From: a virus
DNA: 64,000 nt
IMG/VR virus record: IMGVR_UViG_3300046804_004848
Coordinates: 62,001 to 126,000 of that record
Reading direction: 5' to 3' (one strand)
The notes under the pieces were generated by a model. That model ran no database searches and was not told where the DNA came from. It saw only the letters and a list, made by a program, of their open reading frames with translations. A program made the position numbers and the translations under genes. Positions 43,097 through 51,428 of the stretch are shown here, in pieces (positions within the stretch are counted from its first letter, which is position 1; every line of letters starts with the position of its first letter).

Positions 43097-43531
43097 TTAA
43101 TCGTCTTTTCCAATTTTGTAAGGTTTACCTTTGGGGTAAAATTCACCTTTTATTGTATTACTAGGTTTACGAATGATAGTTTGTGTCTTCAAAACTTTGG
43201 GTTCTTTAGGATTATATTGTTTTATAACAAATGGTAAATTCACTTTAGTAAGTAAATCCATAAATACCGCTTCAGTTTCAGGTGGCAAATCTGAGATTTC
43301 TTTACCAAATTTTTGATATTCTTTCTTAAACATGCGTACTAATTCACCACCTGATATGGGTGGATCGTTTTCATAACGATATAATTGGTCTAAAAAATGA
43401 CTACCAAATTTTACATCAATGCCTAATTTTTCCCATAACTTATCAGCAAAACGCTCTACTGCATCAAGCTGTTCTTTTGATAAATGGGGGCGGTCTTCCG
43501 CATCTTCCCGTAAAATTTCGTAAATTTTCAT
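43097..43531 (-). CDS. capsid-targeted internal protein candidate, 144 aa (MKIYEILRE)
   Basis: Started at ATG 43531. N-terminus MKIYEILRE with a putative L-x-E cleavage site after Glu9. The body (FGSHFLDQLYRY, then GGELVRMFKKEYQKFGKEI) is like conserved proteins of pelagiphages and cyanophages. Function unknown. Confidence 0.6.
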   Translation of the reverse strand: MKIYEILREDAEDRPHLSKEQLDAVERFADKLWEKLGIDVKFGSHFLDQLYRYENDPPISGGELVRMFKKEYQKFGKEISDLPPETEAVFMDLLTKVNLPFVIKQYNPKEPKVLKTQTIIRKPSNTIKGEFYPKGKPYKIGKDD

Positions 43532-43532
43532 A

Positions 43533-44204
43533 TTAGTCCATGTAAACGTAAGCAGTGTCACCTGCTAAAGTTGCATTAGCAGATCCTATACTTCTAATGC
43601 CTAAATCAGGATATGCGACTAAAACTTTAGCATCAAATTTGCTCAATCTTGGCTGCGGACCATCTTTGTTTATTTTAACAATGTTATAATCTTTTCCATT
43701 GTAACTTAATGTATTTCCTTTTACTGTAACATTTTGAGTGGGTTGAGCCAATGGCTGTGAATCTGATTTGTTAGTTATTGATTGTAACGCTGCTTTTGTA
43801 TCATTACCCAAATCTCTTGAACCAACATAATCAGTTGTTTCCCTACCATTAGCAACTTTTATAACTTGAAAACTATCAGCACCACTTTTAACTATAATAG
43901 TACCATCTGTAGTATCTCTTACGCCATTTAGAAATCTATTATTTGCATCTTTATAAACAATTTGTTCAAAATCATTGGCTAGAGGTTTAACTACTTGTAT
44001 CTTTGATGCATTTGCAGCAACTTGCTGTGCAAAACTTTGGCTCATAGAGCCATCTGCTTGTGGACTAACTCTTCTAGTATTGTCGCTTGCATCTGCCTTA
44101 CCAAATGCGCCCATAGCAGCTAATGCGGTAGCACCTGTAGCAGCAGCTTTGCGCCAATTAATTTCATCAACTCTATCTTCATTAATAATTTCTACGATTT
44201 TCAT
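43533..44204 (-). CDS. capsid-targeted internal protein candidate, 223 aa (MKIVEIINE)
   Basis: 223 residues. N-terminus MKIVEIINE with a putative I-x-E site after Glu9. A hydrophobic stretch (WRKAAATGATALAAMGAFGK) follows at 17-36. The rest is beta-rich without a recognised domain. Adjacent to two other proteins with the same type of N-terminus and to terminase-region genes. Confidence 0.6.
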   Translation of the reverse strand: MKIVEIINEDRVDEINWRKAAATGATALAAMGAFGKADASDNTRRVSPQADGSMSQSFAQQVAANASKIQVVKPLANDFEQIVYKDANNRFLNGVRDTTDGTIIVKSGADSFQVIKVANGRETTDYVGSRDLGNDTKAALQSITNKSDSQPLAQPTQNVTVKGNTLSYNGKDYNIVKINKDGPQPRLSKFDAKVLVAYPDLGIRSIGSANATLAGDTAYVYMD

Positions 44205-44205
44205 T

Positions 44206-45123
44206 TTAAAACCCCTTGAATCCTATGACAGGACTTACTTTGTCAACATCCTTGCTTTCTTTACTACCTTTTACCCCAACTATTTTTTTGTTGTCAGGCA
44301 TACCAATTTTCTTTAATGCTGCTGCAATAATTTGATCAATATGTGGATCAAAACTTACAATAAATTCTTTATCCGAAAATACATCTAACATACCATTTTC
44401 ATCAAATGGATTAATGTCATCATCTTTACGTGCTTGTGCACCACGTGCTGCAGCAATCGCTACACCAAACTTGTATTGTAAATATGGATTACCACTATTA
44501 ATATCAGGCAATACATAAGCATGTGGCAAACTATCTGCTACTTCATGTGTTAATGACCCTTCACGACTTTCCTTCAACTTTTTTTGCTTCTTAATCCATG
44601 TATCAGGTATAACACCATGGGTTTCAACAAAGTAATCATGCAATTGTTTTGGAGTAATACTATACTTTTTAGCTATTTTCTTCATTAAACGGTCAATTGT
44701 ATCGTAATCTGTCTTGTCTAATTTGAGCAAACCTTGACGTAATTCTGCACAACATGCTCGTTCTTTACTCTCATATATGGTAGCATCCATTTTACCATAC
44801 TTACGCATCATACGTCCTGCTACAGCATTGGCTTCATCTTCTATTCTTTGTTCACGCTTTGGGTTCATCTTTGCTTTTGCTGTGCCAATTTCAAATTGTT
44901 TAGCATGAACTAATTCATGGCATAATGTACGCATAACGTCTGCTGTATTACGGTCACCAACATGCACCCATATTGTATTATTAGGTGTGGTTGAACCAAA
45001 TGTTCTATGCTTAGTCACTACTGATTTATCATCACTAAATCGTATCTGTGGCTCATTCTCAATACCTAAACGACCAATGACCCAATTCGCAAACGTAAGC
45101 AATTTTTTGTGTTTTTTATCCAT
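44206..45123 (-). CDS. zinc metallopeptidase-like protein, 305 aa
   Basis: 305 residues. LCHELVHAKQFEIG gives HExxH (His69, Glu70, His73); Glu97 in EDEANAVAGR is a fitting third ligand. This SprT-like/phage peptidase pattern occupies the first ~110 residues. The C-terminal SPVIGFKGF is shared with 42723-43094. It has a divergent late promoter with 5-nt spacing. The substrate is unknown; a virion-borne protease is one possibility. Confidence 0.75.
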   Translation of the reverse strand: MDKKHKKLLTFANWVIGRLGIENEPQIRFSDDKSVVTKHRTFGSTTPNNTIWVHVGDRNTADVMRTLCHELVHAKQFEIGTAKAKMNPKREQRIEDEANAVAGRMMRKYGKMDATIYESKERACCAELRQGLLKLDKTDYDTIDRLMKKIAKKYSITPKQLHDYFVETHGVIPDTWIKKQKKLKESREGSLTHEVADSLPHAYVLPDINSGNPYLQYKFGVAIAAARGAQARKDDDINPFDENGMLDVFSDKEFIVSFDPHIDQIIAAALKKIGMPDNKKIVGVKGSKESKDVDKVSPVIGFKGF

Positions 45124-45128
45124 TATAT

Positions 45129-45150
45129 TATTTAGCGTTGATCATAAATA
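45129..45150. promoter_or_regulatory. divergent pair of T4-type late promoters
   Basis: Minus: CTAAATA ending at 45129, 5 nt before ATG 45123. Plus: CATAAATA ending at 45150, 5 nt before ATG 45156. Both imply leaderless mRNAs. Confidence 0.65.
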
Positions 45151-45155
45151 TATAA

Positions 45156-46016
45156 ATGAGAGCTAGAGAATTTATTACTGAATCAAGTGATGACATTGAT
45201 GAAATGGCATTGTCCACTTACCAACCGATGGGGGATTTTGCAAAATCAGGACCATTTAATACTGTTGATAGAAGATTAGTTCCACATCCTACTAATAAGT
45301 TAAAAACACAAAAGTTTTTTGAAAAAACTCCATATGATTTTAGATTATTTTTTAGTAACATCAGTGGCACAGGCAAATATATAGAATATGGCCCAATGAC
45401 AACTGATCAAATTAGAACTATTTTTGGAAAGCAATCTGATCAAATCATTGATGGAAGTGATGACGCAATAACCGTAGTCTTTGTTGGTAATAAAGGTGAT
45501 GCTAGAGTGATGCTTACACCATGGATAATGGCACATCGTTTTGGACATGCTATACAAGCAGGTACAAGAAACAATAGAGGATGGAGTACTTGGTCAGAAG
45601 CTGAAAAGCATTTTTTTAGTGCTGTAAACAATATGCTCGCAGAATACTACAGCAGGATATCAGCAAGATTTAATACTAACTTTAGTTTAGAATTAACTCC
45701 TGAATACAATGCATTATTCAATGCTATTGGCACACAGCGCAGTAGTCGCACAGGACAAATTCGTAGACCTTATGAATTTTTGTATGAATTATTTGCACAA
45801 TATTTAGGTACAGGCACTGTAACACTAAATCCTTTACCAACTAACCTAGGATATGGGCGTAAAGTTTTTGGTAATCCAACACAGTATTTAAATATTAAAC
45901 CTGAATATCGTGATGAAAATGAACGAAAAGAAGCATCTGAACGATTAGCTAATGATATGAATTATATGTTTGATGACGTTTTAAACTCTAGTGTTGGTAA
46001 AATATTTGTAATTTAA
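45156..46016 (+). CDS. capsid-targeted protein candidate with HRxxH site, 286 aa
   Basis: 286 residues. N-terminus MRAREFITE like the T4 capsid-targeting signal, with I-x-E cleavage after Glu9. WIMAHRFGHAIQ has the spacing of a HExxH zinc site with Arg in place of the catalytic Glu, so it may bind metal but not hydrolyse. Similar proteins occur in pelagiphages and cyanophages. Function unknown. Confidence 0.65.
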   Translation: MRAREFITESSDDIDEMALSTYQPMGDFAKSGPFNTVDRRLVPHPTNKLKTQKFFEKTPYDFRLFFSNISGTGKYIEYGPMTTDQIRTIFGKQSDQIIDGSDDAITVVFVGNKGDARVMLTPWIMAHRFGHAIQAGTRNNRGWSTWSEAEKHFFSAVNNMLAEYYSRISARFNTNFSLELTPEYNALFNAIGTQRSSRTGQIRRPYEFLYELFAQYLGTGTVTLNPLPTNLGYGRKVFGNPTQYLNIKPEYRDENERKEASERLANDMNYMFDDVLNSSVGKIFVI

Positions 46017-46036
46017 TAAAACGAAAGCTATAATAA

Positions 46037-46798
46037 ATGAAGTTTAATGAGTTTAATATACCATCAATTGGCATAAACATACGTAGCGATGGTGACATAC
46101 ACTATGCTGATCTTATTGTAGATGGTAAAAAATATTACGAAAGTAGGCGTGGACCATCCCTTAACCCATACATAGGTAAACGTGTTGGCATCGTTCGTAC
46201 AGGTACAGGTAAGGCAGTCGCTATAGGTTCTGCTATTGTTGGCGAACCTATTGTTGTAGATGAAGAAACATTTAGAAAACTAGAGCGTAAACACCTTGTA
46301 CCACGTGATTCTAAGTTTGATATACAAAGTGGTACAACAAAATACCTATACCCTATGCTACAACCTATTAGATTTAGCCAAGAATATCCTGTTGGTCATG
46401 GAATAATAGCTAGAAAAATCATACATGAAGGTAAATTTCCATTTAAAAATAAGAACAAAATATATACATTATTAGTACAACAAACTGATAGCGGACCATT
46501 TGATGGGGGATGTGTAGTTTTTGCTCAAGCATTACAGAAAAAATATGGTGGTAAAGTGGTTGTACTAATTGCTGATACACCATATGGCAAACGTGCAGAT
46601 CATGCTGTGTTAGAATTGCCTAATGGTCAATTAATGGATGCTGATGGTATTGCTGCACCTAAAGAACTTATACAACGATTTATTAGAAATGAAAACGTAG
46701 AGTTTCCAATCATTGGATATCGTGATATTAACGATAACGATTTACCTGATGCACCACGTAATGATGAACTAGCTATACAAATAGCTAAACTATTATAA
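46037..46798 (+). CDS. ASCH-like domain joined to papain-like domain, 253 aa
   Basis: 253 residues. The N-terminal ~120 residues resemble an ASCH domain: YADLIVDGKKYYESRR, GKRVGIVRTGTGKA, then YPMLQPIRFSQEYP (RNA-binding-like beta barrel). The C-terminal part has FDGGCVVFAQALQKKYGG, HAVLELPNGQ and LMDADG, with Cys-His-Asp in order, as in papain-like or transglutaminase-like folds. Both assignments are inference from motif order. It follows the HRxxH gene by 20 nt. Confidence 0.5.
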   Translation: MKFNEFNIPSIGINIRSDGDIHYADLIVDGKKYYESRRGPSLNPYIGKRVGIVRTGTGKAVAIGSAIVGEPIVVDEETFRKLERKHLVPRDSKFDIQSGTTKYLYPMLQPIRFSQEYPVGHGIIARKIIHEGKFPFKNKNKIYTLLVQQTDSGPFDGGCVVFAQALQKKYGGKVVVLIADTPYGKRADHAVLELPNGQLMDADGIAAPKELIQRFIRNENVEFPIIGYRDINDNDLPDAPRNDELAIQIAKLL

Positions 46799-47047
46799 CC
46801 CCATCCAATTTCTAGGACGTTCAATCTTCATAGTTTCGTTCTTGCACTTTTCTGCAAGACTAATAGCACCAACTTTAGCACCTTCACTACCACCTTTGGC
46901 AATATCAGAGATAGCTGCCCAACAAGCAGTTTGACTCATGGTATTGTCTTTGCTAATAGCCTTAGCAGCATCATAGTATAATTGATCTTTGCTTGATGCA
47001 CATCCTGCTAATAAAACTACGAAACCAATTAATGCAATGTTTTTCAT
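46793..47047 (-). CDS. small lipoprotein, 84 aa
   Basis: 84 residues with a signal peptide and lipobox LLAGC (Cys16). The mature part has AAKAISKDNTMSQTACWAAI, seen in small phage lipoproteins as I recall. It is the last gene of the leftward unit with the spanins, so an envelope or lysis-linked role is plausible. Confidence 0.7.
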   Translation of the reverse strand: MKNIALIGFVVLLAGCASSKDQLYYDAAKAISKDNTMSQTACWAAISDIAKGGSEGAKVGAISLAEKCKNETMKIERPRNWMGL

Positions 47048-47056
47048 AATAATTCC

Positions 47057-47245
47057 TTATTTGACTTCTCTAATTGAGCCAATTTGGTGATCTTGTAAAT
47101 TGTATTGTCTTTTCATTAGGATTTTAGCCATGTTTAAGTTTTGTGCAGTTACAGTGAATTCAACCTGCCCACTATAGCCTTGCTGCTTTACAGTGACCTT
47201 AGCCATGTACAACTTATAATCCTTTGTTATATCTGCAACTTTCAT
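47057..47245 (-). CDS. conserved small phage protein, 62 aa
   Basis: 62 residues ending GSIREVK, with KLYMAKVTVKQQGYSGQVEFTV-like beta strands (first 20 residues given only as a landmark up to VTVKQQ). This type occurs in cyanophages with unknown function. The start overlaps the upstream outer spanin by 4 nt. Confidence 0.6.
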   Translation of the reverse strand: MKVADITKDYKLYMAKVTVKQQGYSGQVEFTVTAQNLNMAKILMKRQYNLQDHQIGSIREVK

Positions 47246-47550
47246 TTTACTTCATCAAAAATCTTTTTTTGTTCAGTGTACCACTCTTGCCAACCTTCTA
47301 CTTTAGTTGAGCATTGATAATATAACGTATAATTTTCTACTACAGTTTTTAACATTTCAGTAATAGCAACCTTATCACCTTGTATGGTTTTAAGTTGCTC
47401 ACATTTTTTCATTAATTCAGGTGTGGCTTGCGGAAATTCACGTTTTACAGGAATTGGCTGTTTTTGAAATAGTGAACATCCACCCAAAGTAAACAATACC
47501 ATGATAAAACATACGGCAATCAAAAAACGAGCATCGTTGGAGATTGTCAT
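47242..47550 (-). CDS. outer-membrane spanin lipoprotein (Rz1-like)
   Basis: 102 residues. Signal peptide with lipobox TLGGC (Cys25) followed by a Pro/Lys-rich start (QKQPIPVKREFP) and a helical part (MLKTVVENYTLYYQC). The start overlaps the inner-spanin stop as ATGA. Paired with it, it should fuse outer and inner membranes at lysis. Confidence 0.75.
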   Translation of the reverse strand: MTISNDARFLIAVCFIMVLFTLGGCSLFQKQPIPVKREFPQATPELMKKCEQLKTIQGDKVAITEMLKTVVENYTLYYQCSTKVEGWQEWYTEQKKIFDEVK

Positions 47551-48053
47551 TTTTTATCACCTTTTGCTGCTTCATTCATTTTAGCAGCAGTATTATGCGC
47601 ATCAATTATATCTTGTGGAATAGGACAATTTTCTACAAACTTAATGACTTCTTCAATCTTAACACGTTCAGGTCCTTCTACTGTTTTGAGAATTTCACGG
47701 TCTCTATATCTATCAACATATTTAATAATATCCTGACCTTTTTCTTTTACAATTTGAGTTTGAGTAACTACTTTTTCTTGAATTTCTACATTCTTTTGTG
47801 CAGCTTTGACTTCAGCCTCTTTAATCTTTACTTCCATTTCTTTGACTTTCATCTGCCAAATCATTTCATTAGCATATCCACCTTCAAGATAAACACCAAT
47901 AGTAAAGACTAAAATACTAATAATTTGAATGGGTAATTTATATTTGTTAACAAAAGGAATAAACCCTAGTACAAACCCTAGAATTATTCCAACAAAACCC
48001 GCAGCAAATATGGCATGAATAGCCCATTCAGGTAATAAAGATAATATCCACAT
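47547..48053 (-). CDS. inner-membrane spanin (Rz-like)
   Basis: 168 residues from ATG 48053 (MWILSLLPEW). Two or three hydrophobic segments (about 9-30 and 41-58) are followed by a coiled coil (MKVKEMEVKIKEAEVKAAQK) and a C-terminal CPIPQDIIDAHNTAAKMNE, the Rz-type end. Late promoter 5 nt upstream. Confidence 0.75.
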   Translation of the reverse strand: MWILSLLPEWAIHAIFAAGFVGIILGFVLGFIPFVNKYKLPIQIISILVFTIGVYLEGGYANEMIWQMKVKEMEVKIKEAEVKAAQKNVEIQEKVVTQTQIVKEKGQDIIKYVDRYRDREILKTVEGPERVKIEEVIKFVENCPIPQDIIDAHNTAAKMNEAAKGDKK

Positions 48054-48058
48054 ATTGC

Positions 48059-48076
48059 TATTTATCGTACTAAATA
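48059..48076. promoter_or_regulatory. divergent pair of T4-type late promoters
   Basis: Minus: GATAAATA ending at 48059, 5 nt before ATG 48053. Plus: CTAAATA ending at 48076, 5 nt before GTG 48082. The same spacing on both sides helps fix the GTG start. Confidence 0.65.
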
Positions 48077-48081
48077 TTTTT

Positions 48082-49041
48082 GTGCGTAAGTTAATCAATA
48101 TACAAAAAGTACAAGAAACACCTTTTCAAAATGTTGCTTGGATTATGTCAAATCTTTGCAACTACGATTGTAGTTTTTGTTATCCAATCAATAAGCGTGG
48201 TGATATACATTTTGAAAAATTAGATGTTTATCGTAATCTTGTAGACAATATTTGTGTAGATTATACACCTACTAAGTTTATTTTCAATGGTGGAGAACCC
48301 ACATTGTACAGCAATTTGTCTGAATTATTTGAGTATATTATAGAAAAAAATGCTTCTAATCATATCAGTATGATTACTAATGGTAGTAGAACATTACGGT
48401 GGTGGCAAGAATTTACTAGCAAACCACGTATTCATGACATTATTTTTACCTATCACACAGAACAAGAAGTGTTTTTTAAAAACAATATTGATGCTTTTGT
48501 TGAAAAAATAAACCTTTTTCATAGTATGCCTGTACATGTCACAATATTATTCACTGCACCACCTACTAATTTTGAATCAACTTTTACAGCATTTGATTAT
48601 ATTCAACAGCGTGTCGGTGCAAATTGTCAACTAAAACCTATCTTAGGTTCAGAACTTTTACCTTATAGTGCAGAACAATTGCAGTTATTTCAACAATACT
48701 CAAATGTCAAAGGTAAACTAGCAGCAACCAAAGTTTACCCTAAAACATTACTAACACAAAAATCTATAGTTACTTTTGATGATAACTCTACCATTTCAAT
48801 AAGTGACCCAAAAGATTTTATGCTACAAAAACTTAATTACTTTAAAGGAATGGAATGTGATATTGGTTTAAATAGTATTGTAATTTTTGGTACAAAAATA
48901 TATCGTGGTAAATGTCGTGTAGGTGGAGAAATTGCTACGATTTACGATAAAGATATCTTTTGTAATAATTCAGTGGTTTGTGATAAAATAACGTGTTTAT
49001 GCAATCGTGACTGTTTAGAATCAAAACGTTTACTTATGTAA
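48082..49041 (+). CDS. radical SAM protein with SPASM-like Cys-rich tail
   Basis: 319 residues, started at GTG 48082 because of the late-promoter spacing. Cys26, Cys30, Cys33 (CNYDCSFCYP) bind the SAM cluster. NGGEPTLY is the GGE motif. The C-terminus has CDIGL, GKCRVGG and CDKITCLCNRDC, probably for auxiliary Fe-S clusters. The reaction is unknown. It ends 12 nt into the convergent aminotransferase gene, and phage IscU might support its clusters (inference). Confidence 0.8.
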   Translation: MRKLINIQKVQETPFQNVAWIMSNLCNYDCSFCYPINKRGDIHFEKLDVYRNLVDNICVDYTPTKFIFNGGEPTLYSNLSELFEYIIEKNASNHISMITNGSRTLRWWQEFTSKPRIHDIIFTYHTEQEVFFKNNIDAFVEKINLFHSMPVHVTILFTAPPTNFESTFTAFDYIQQRVGANCQLKPILGSELLPYSAEQLQLFQQYSNVKGKLAATKVYPKTLLTQKSIVTFDDNSTISISDPKDFMLQKLNYFKGMECDIGLNSIVIFGTKIYRGKCRVGGEIATIYDKDIFCNNSVVCDKITCLCNRDCLESKRLLM

Positions 49042-50247
49042 AAAATTAATAATAGTTTGTGTAATACGTTCAACTTCACCATCAGTTAATTCAGGATAAA
49101 TTGGAAGTGACAATGTATGCGCACAAAATTGCCAAGAATTCTCTAAGAAGGAACAGTTATTCTTAGCTAATCTATATCTTGATAAATTTTGTTTGTAATG
49201 TATTTTAGTCTCTATACCATGTAAAAGTAAGTATTCTTGCAAACGATCACGATTCTCTACACTAATTGCAAACTTGTTAACGCTATGATATGCATACATA
49301 CGTTCTTCTTTTGATTCACATAAGTTTGCAATATCATGTTTAGCAAATTCACGCATATAATAGGCAGCAATATCTTTTCTGCGTTGTTGCCATGCTTCAA
49401 TATACTTAGTACGTACTAAAACATGTGCACAATCAATTTCACTTAGCTTACTATTGGTTCCTAATTGTGTAGCATAAATGCTATTTTCTGAACCATTTTT
49501 GCAAATTGCTCTAATATGGTCTGCTAAATTATCATAACTAGTAACAATAACACCACCATTACCACTAGCATTTAAGTTTTTTGTAGGATCTAAACTAATT
49601 GCCATAGCGGTAGACATTTCATTTCTACCACTTAACCAATGTTGCGCACCATCTTCATATACTTTACCACCACGTATAGTAATTGTGCTCAATGCTTTAA
49701 ATCGTAAATCATTTTCTTTATAATTATTGTAATATGGTTTTGCACCATATAACCCTACAATACAAATATCATAAATGATATCAGGATTTTGTTCAACAAT
49801 TTTTGTAACTTCATCCCACTTCATCATACCATATGCGTCAACATCAACCAAAGTAACATTGTAACCATGACGAATAAAAGCATGTAATGTAGCTTTATAG
49901 CTTACATCAGGTAAAAGGATATGACTTTCTTTTTTTCTGTATGATGTTACTAATTTATTAGCTTCAGCAATAATTTCTAAAGCTTGTGTTCCACTATGCA
50001 CTGCAAATGCATGTTTATAGTGTAAATACTCACAAAAATATTCTTCTAAATCAAACTTGTGCTTACCACTAACTAGTTTACCACTTTTTAATACTTCATC
50101 AGTGACACTGAGTAATTCATCTTTAATAGATTCGTACTGTCTATCTAAACGAATAAATGGAATACTATTTTGAGAGTTTTGATTGCCAATAGGTGCTGTC
50201 TGCGAGCCACTTGTAATAGCATTCCAAACCGATTTCAAAGTCAACAT
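49030..50247 (-). CDS. DegT/DnrJ/EryC1-type sugar aminotransferase
   Basis: 405 residues from ATG 50247. Features: VHSGTQALEI (PLP phosphate region), YEDGAQHWL, and SLDPTKNLNASGNGG with the PLP Lys223. This is the fold-type I family that makes amino sugars for lipopolysaccharide or glycosylation. It overlaps the epimerase 3' end by 83 nt; the true start could be further in, though no later ATG lies before the conserved region. Confidence 0.85.
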   Translation of the reverse strand: MLTLKSVWNAITSGSQTAPIGNQNSQNSIPFIRLDRQYESIKDELLSVTDEVLKSGKLVSGKHKFDLEEYFCEYLHYKHAFAVHSGTQALEIIAEANKLVTSYRKKESHILLPDVSYKATLHAFIRHGYNVTLVDVDAYGMMKWDEVTKIVEQNPDIIYDICIVGLYGAKPYYNNYKENDLRFKALSTITIRGGKVYEDGAQHWLSGRNEMSTAMAISLDPTKNLNASGNGGVIVTSYDNLADHIRAICKNGSENSIYATQLGTNSKLSEIDCAHVLVRTKYIEAWQQRRKDIAAYYMREFAKHDIANLCESKEERMYAYHSVNKFAISVENRDRLQEYLLLHGIETKIHYKQNLSRYRLAKNNCSFLENSWQFCAHTLSLPIYPELTDGEVERITQTIINFLHK

Positions 50248-51133
50248 ATGGATTATACTCAAAGTCTATTTTAGCTAATTCTGAATTTAACTTACCCCTA
50301 CTAGGATAGTCAATGTTTTTAGGATTAATAACTATATTTCCTTTACCAACTATCTGTACCGCTAACTTGGCAGCATCATATAATGTAATTTTGTCAGATT
50401 GATTTCTAGTAAGGTTATAGGTTTTATTTACTGCGTTCTTAGAAATAGAAGCATTCGTTACACCCCATGCTACATCTTCAACATAACTAAAGTCTAATAC
50501 TTCATGCTCACCTTCTACGATTAAATCTTGTCCACGCATAGCATTGAGTAAAAACTTACTTAATACTCTATCTTCAACGTCTAATGGTCCGTACACTGCA
50601 CTTGGTCTAAGTATCGTATATTCACGTTTGTATTGCTCTGCCCATAACTTCACTAACTTTTCACCTGTTAACTTTAATGTTCCGTATATATCAATAGGGT
50701 TAGTAGGATGCGATTCATCAATAGTTCCACTCCAATTACCATATACCATACTACTACTGACATATACAAATCGTTTAACATGGTGGTTTTTACATAGTTC
50801 TAATAAGTTTAACAATCCTTCTGTTAAGGTATATGCACCATAAGTAGGATTAGCATTAACAATTTTTGAACGTGGCATTGCTGCAAGGTGTATGACAGTA
50901 TGTGGTTTAAGCATATTGAACACCATATGCAATTGTTTATCTGCAATATGAAAGTTATGTACAATGGATTTGAGTTCACTCTTACGTTCTTTAACTAGAT
51001 AGCAAAGTTCATCTTTTGGGATAAACCCATAATCAGTACAATTATCAATAATTCGTACTTCATGCTTACGCTTTTCAAATTGTCGTACGACATTATGTCC
51101 AATAAAACCTAATCCACCTGTTACAAAAATCAT
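50165..51133 (-). CDS. NAD-dependent sugar epimerase/dehydratase (extended SDR)
   Basis: 322 residues. GGLGFIGHNVV (residues 6-16) is the NAD-binding GxxGxxG; VYVSSSMVYG has the Ser; IYGTLKLTGEKL has YxxxK. Typical of nucleotide-sugar epimerases and dehydratases. With the adjacent aminotransferase it likely makes an amino sugar used on the host surface or the virion. Confidence 0.9.
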   Translation of the reverse strand: MIFVTGGLGFIGHNVVRQFEKRKHEVRIIDNCTDYGFIPKDELCYLVKERKSELKSIVHNFHIADKQLHMVFNMLKPHTVIHLAAMPRSKIVNANPTYGAYTLTEGLLNLLELCKNHHVKRFVYVSSSMVYGNWSGTIDESHPTNPIDIYGTLKLTGEKLVKLWAEQYKREYTILRPSAVYGPLDVEDRVLSKFLLNAMRGQDLIVEGEHEVLDFSYVEDVAWGVTNASISKNAVNKTYNLTRNQSDKITLYDAAKLAVQIVGKGNIVINPKNIDYPSRGKLNSELAKIDFEYNPYVDFEIGLECYYKWLADSTYWQSKLSK

Positions 51134-51134
51134 A

Positions 51135-51428
51135 TTATTTCCATTTTAATATATATAAATCTAATGCATTATCATCAAATGCTGCACGTACAATACAACG
51201 ATAACCATAAGTTTCAACATCAATCATTATTGCGTATACCATATCACTACTATGTTGTTTGACCCATTTACCTTTTTCAGTAGTCAACCACTCACCCAAA
51301 GGTATAGATGCATATAATTCAGGATCTTCTACATCACCCATCCGAAAACTACAAACCTCAACATAAGTGACATTTTGCATTAGATGCGCCACTTTGCCAT
51401 TAGTAGGTTCAAGTAAGTTTTTAATCAT
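51135..51428 (-). CDS. hypothetical protein, 97 aa
   Basis: Started at ATG 51428, which overlaps the thyX stop by 8 nt (ATGATTAA). 97 residues ending LDLYILKWK, similar in pattern to the ends of two early proteins (FSLYWV, FSLKWAT). Function unknown. Confidence 0.6.
   Translation of the reverse strand: MIKNLLEPTNGKVAHLMQNVTYVEVCSFRMGDVEDPELYASIPLGEWLTTEKGKWVKQHSSDMVYAIMIDVETYGYRCIVRAAFDDNALDLYILKWK

Noticed and set aside
47544-47912. A 122-codon plus-strand frame, very Phe-rich
   Set aside because: It is antisense to the inner spanin coiled coil, has a skewed composition and no ribosome binding site.
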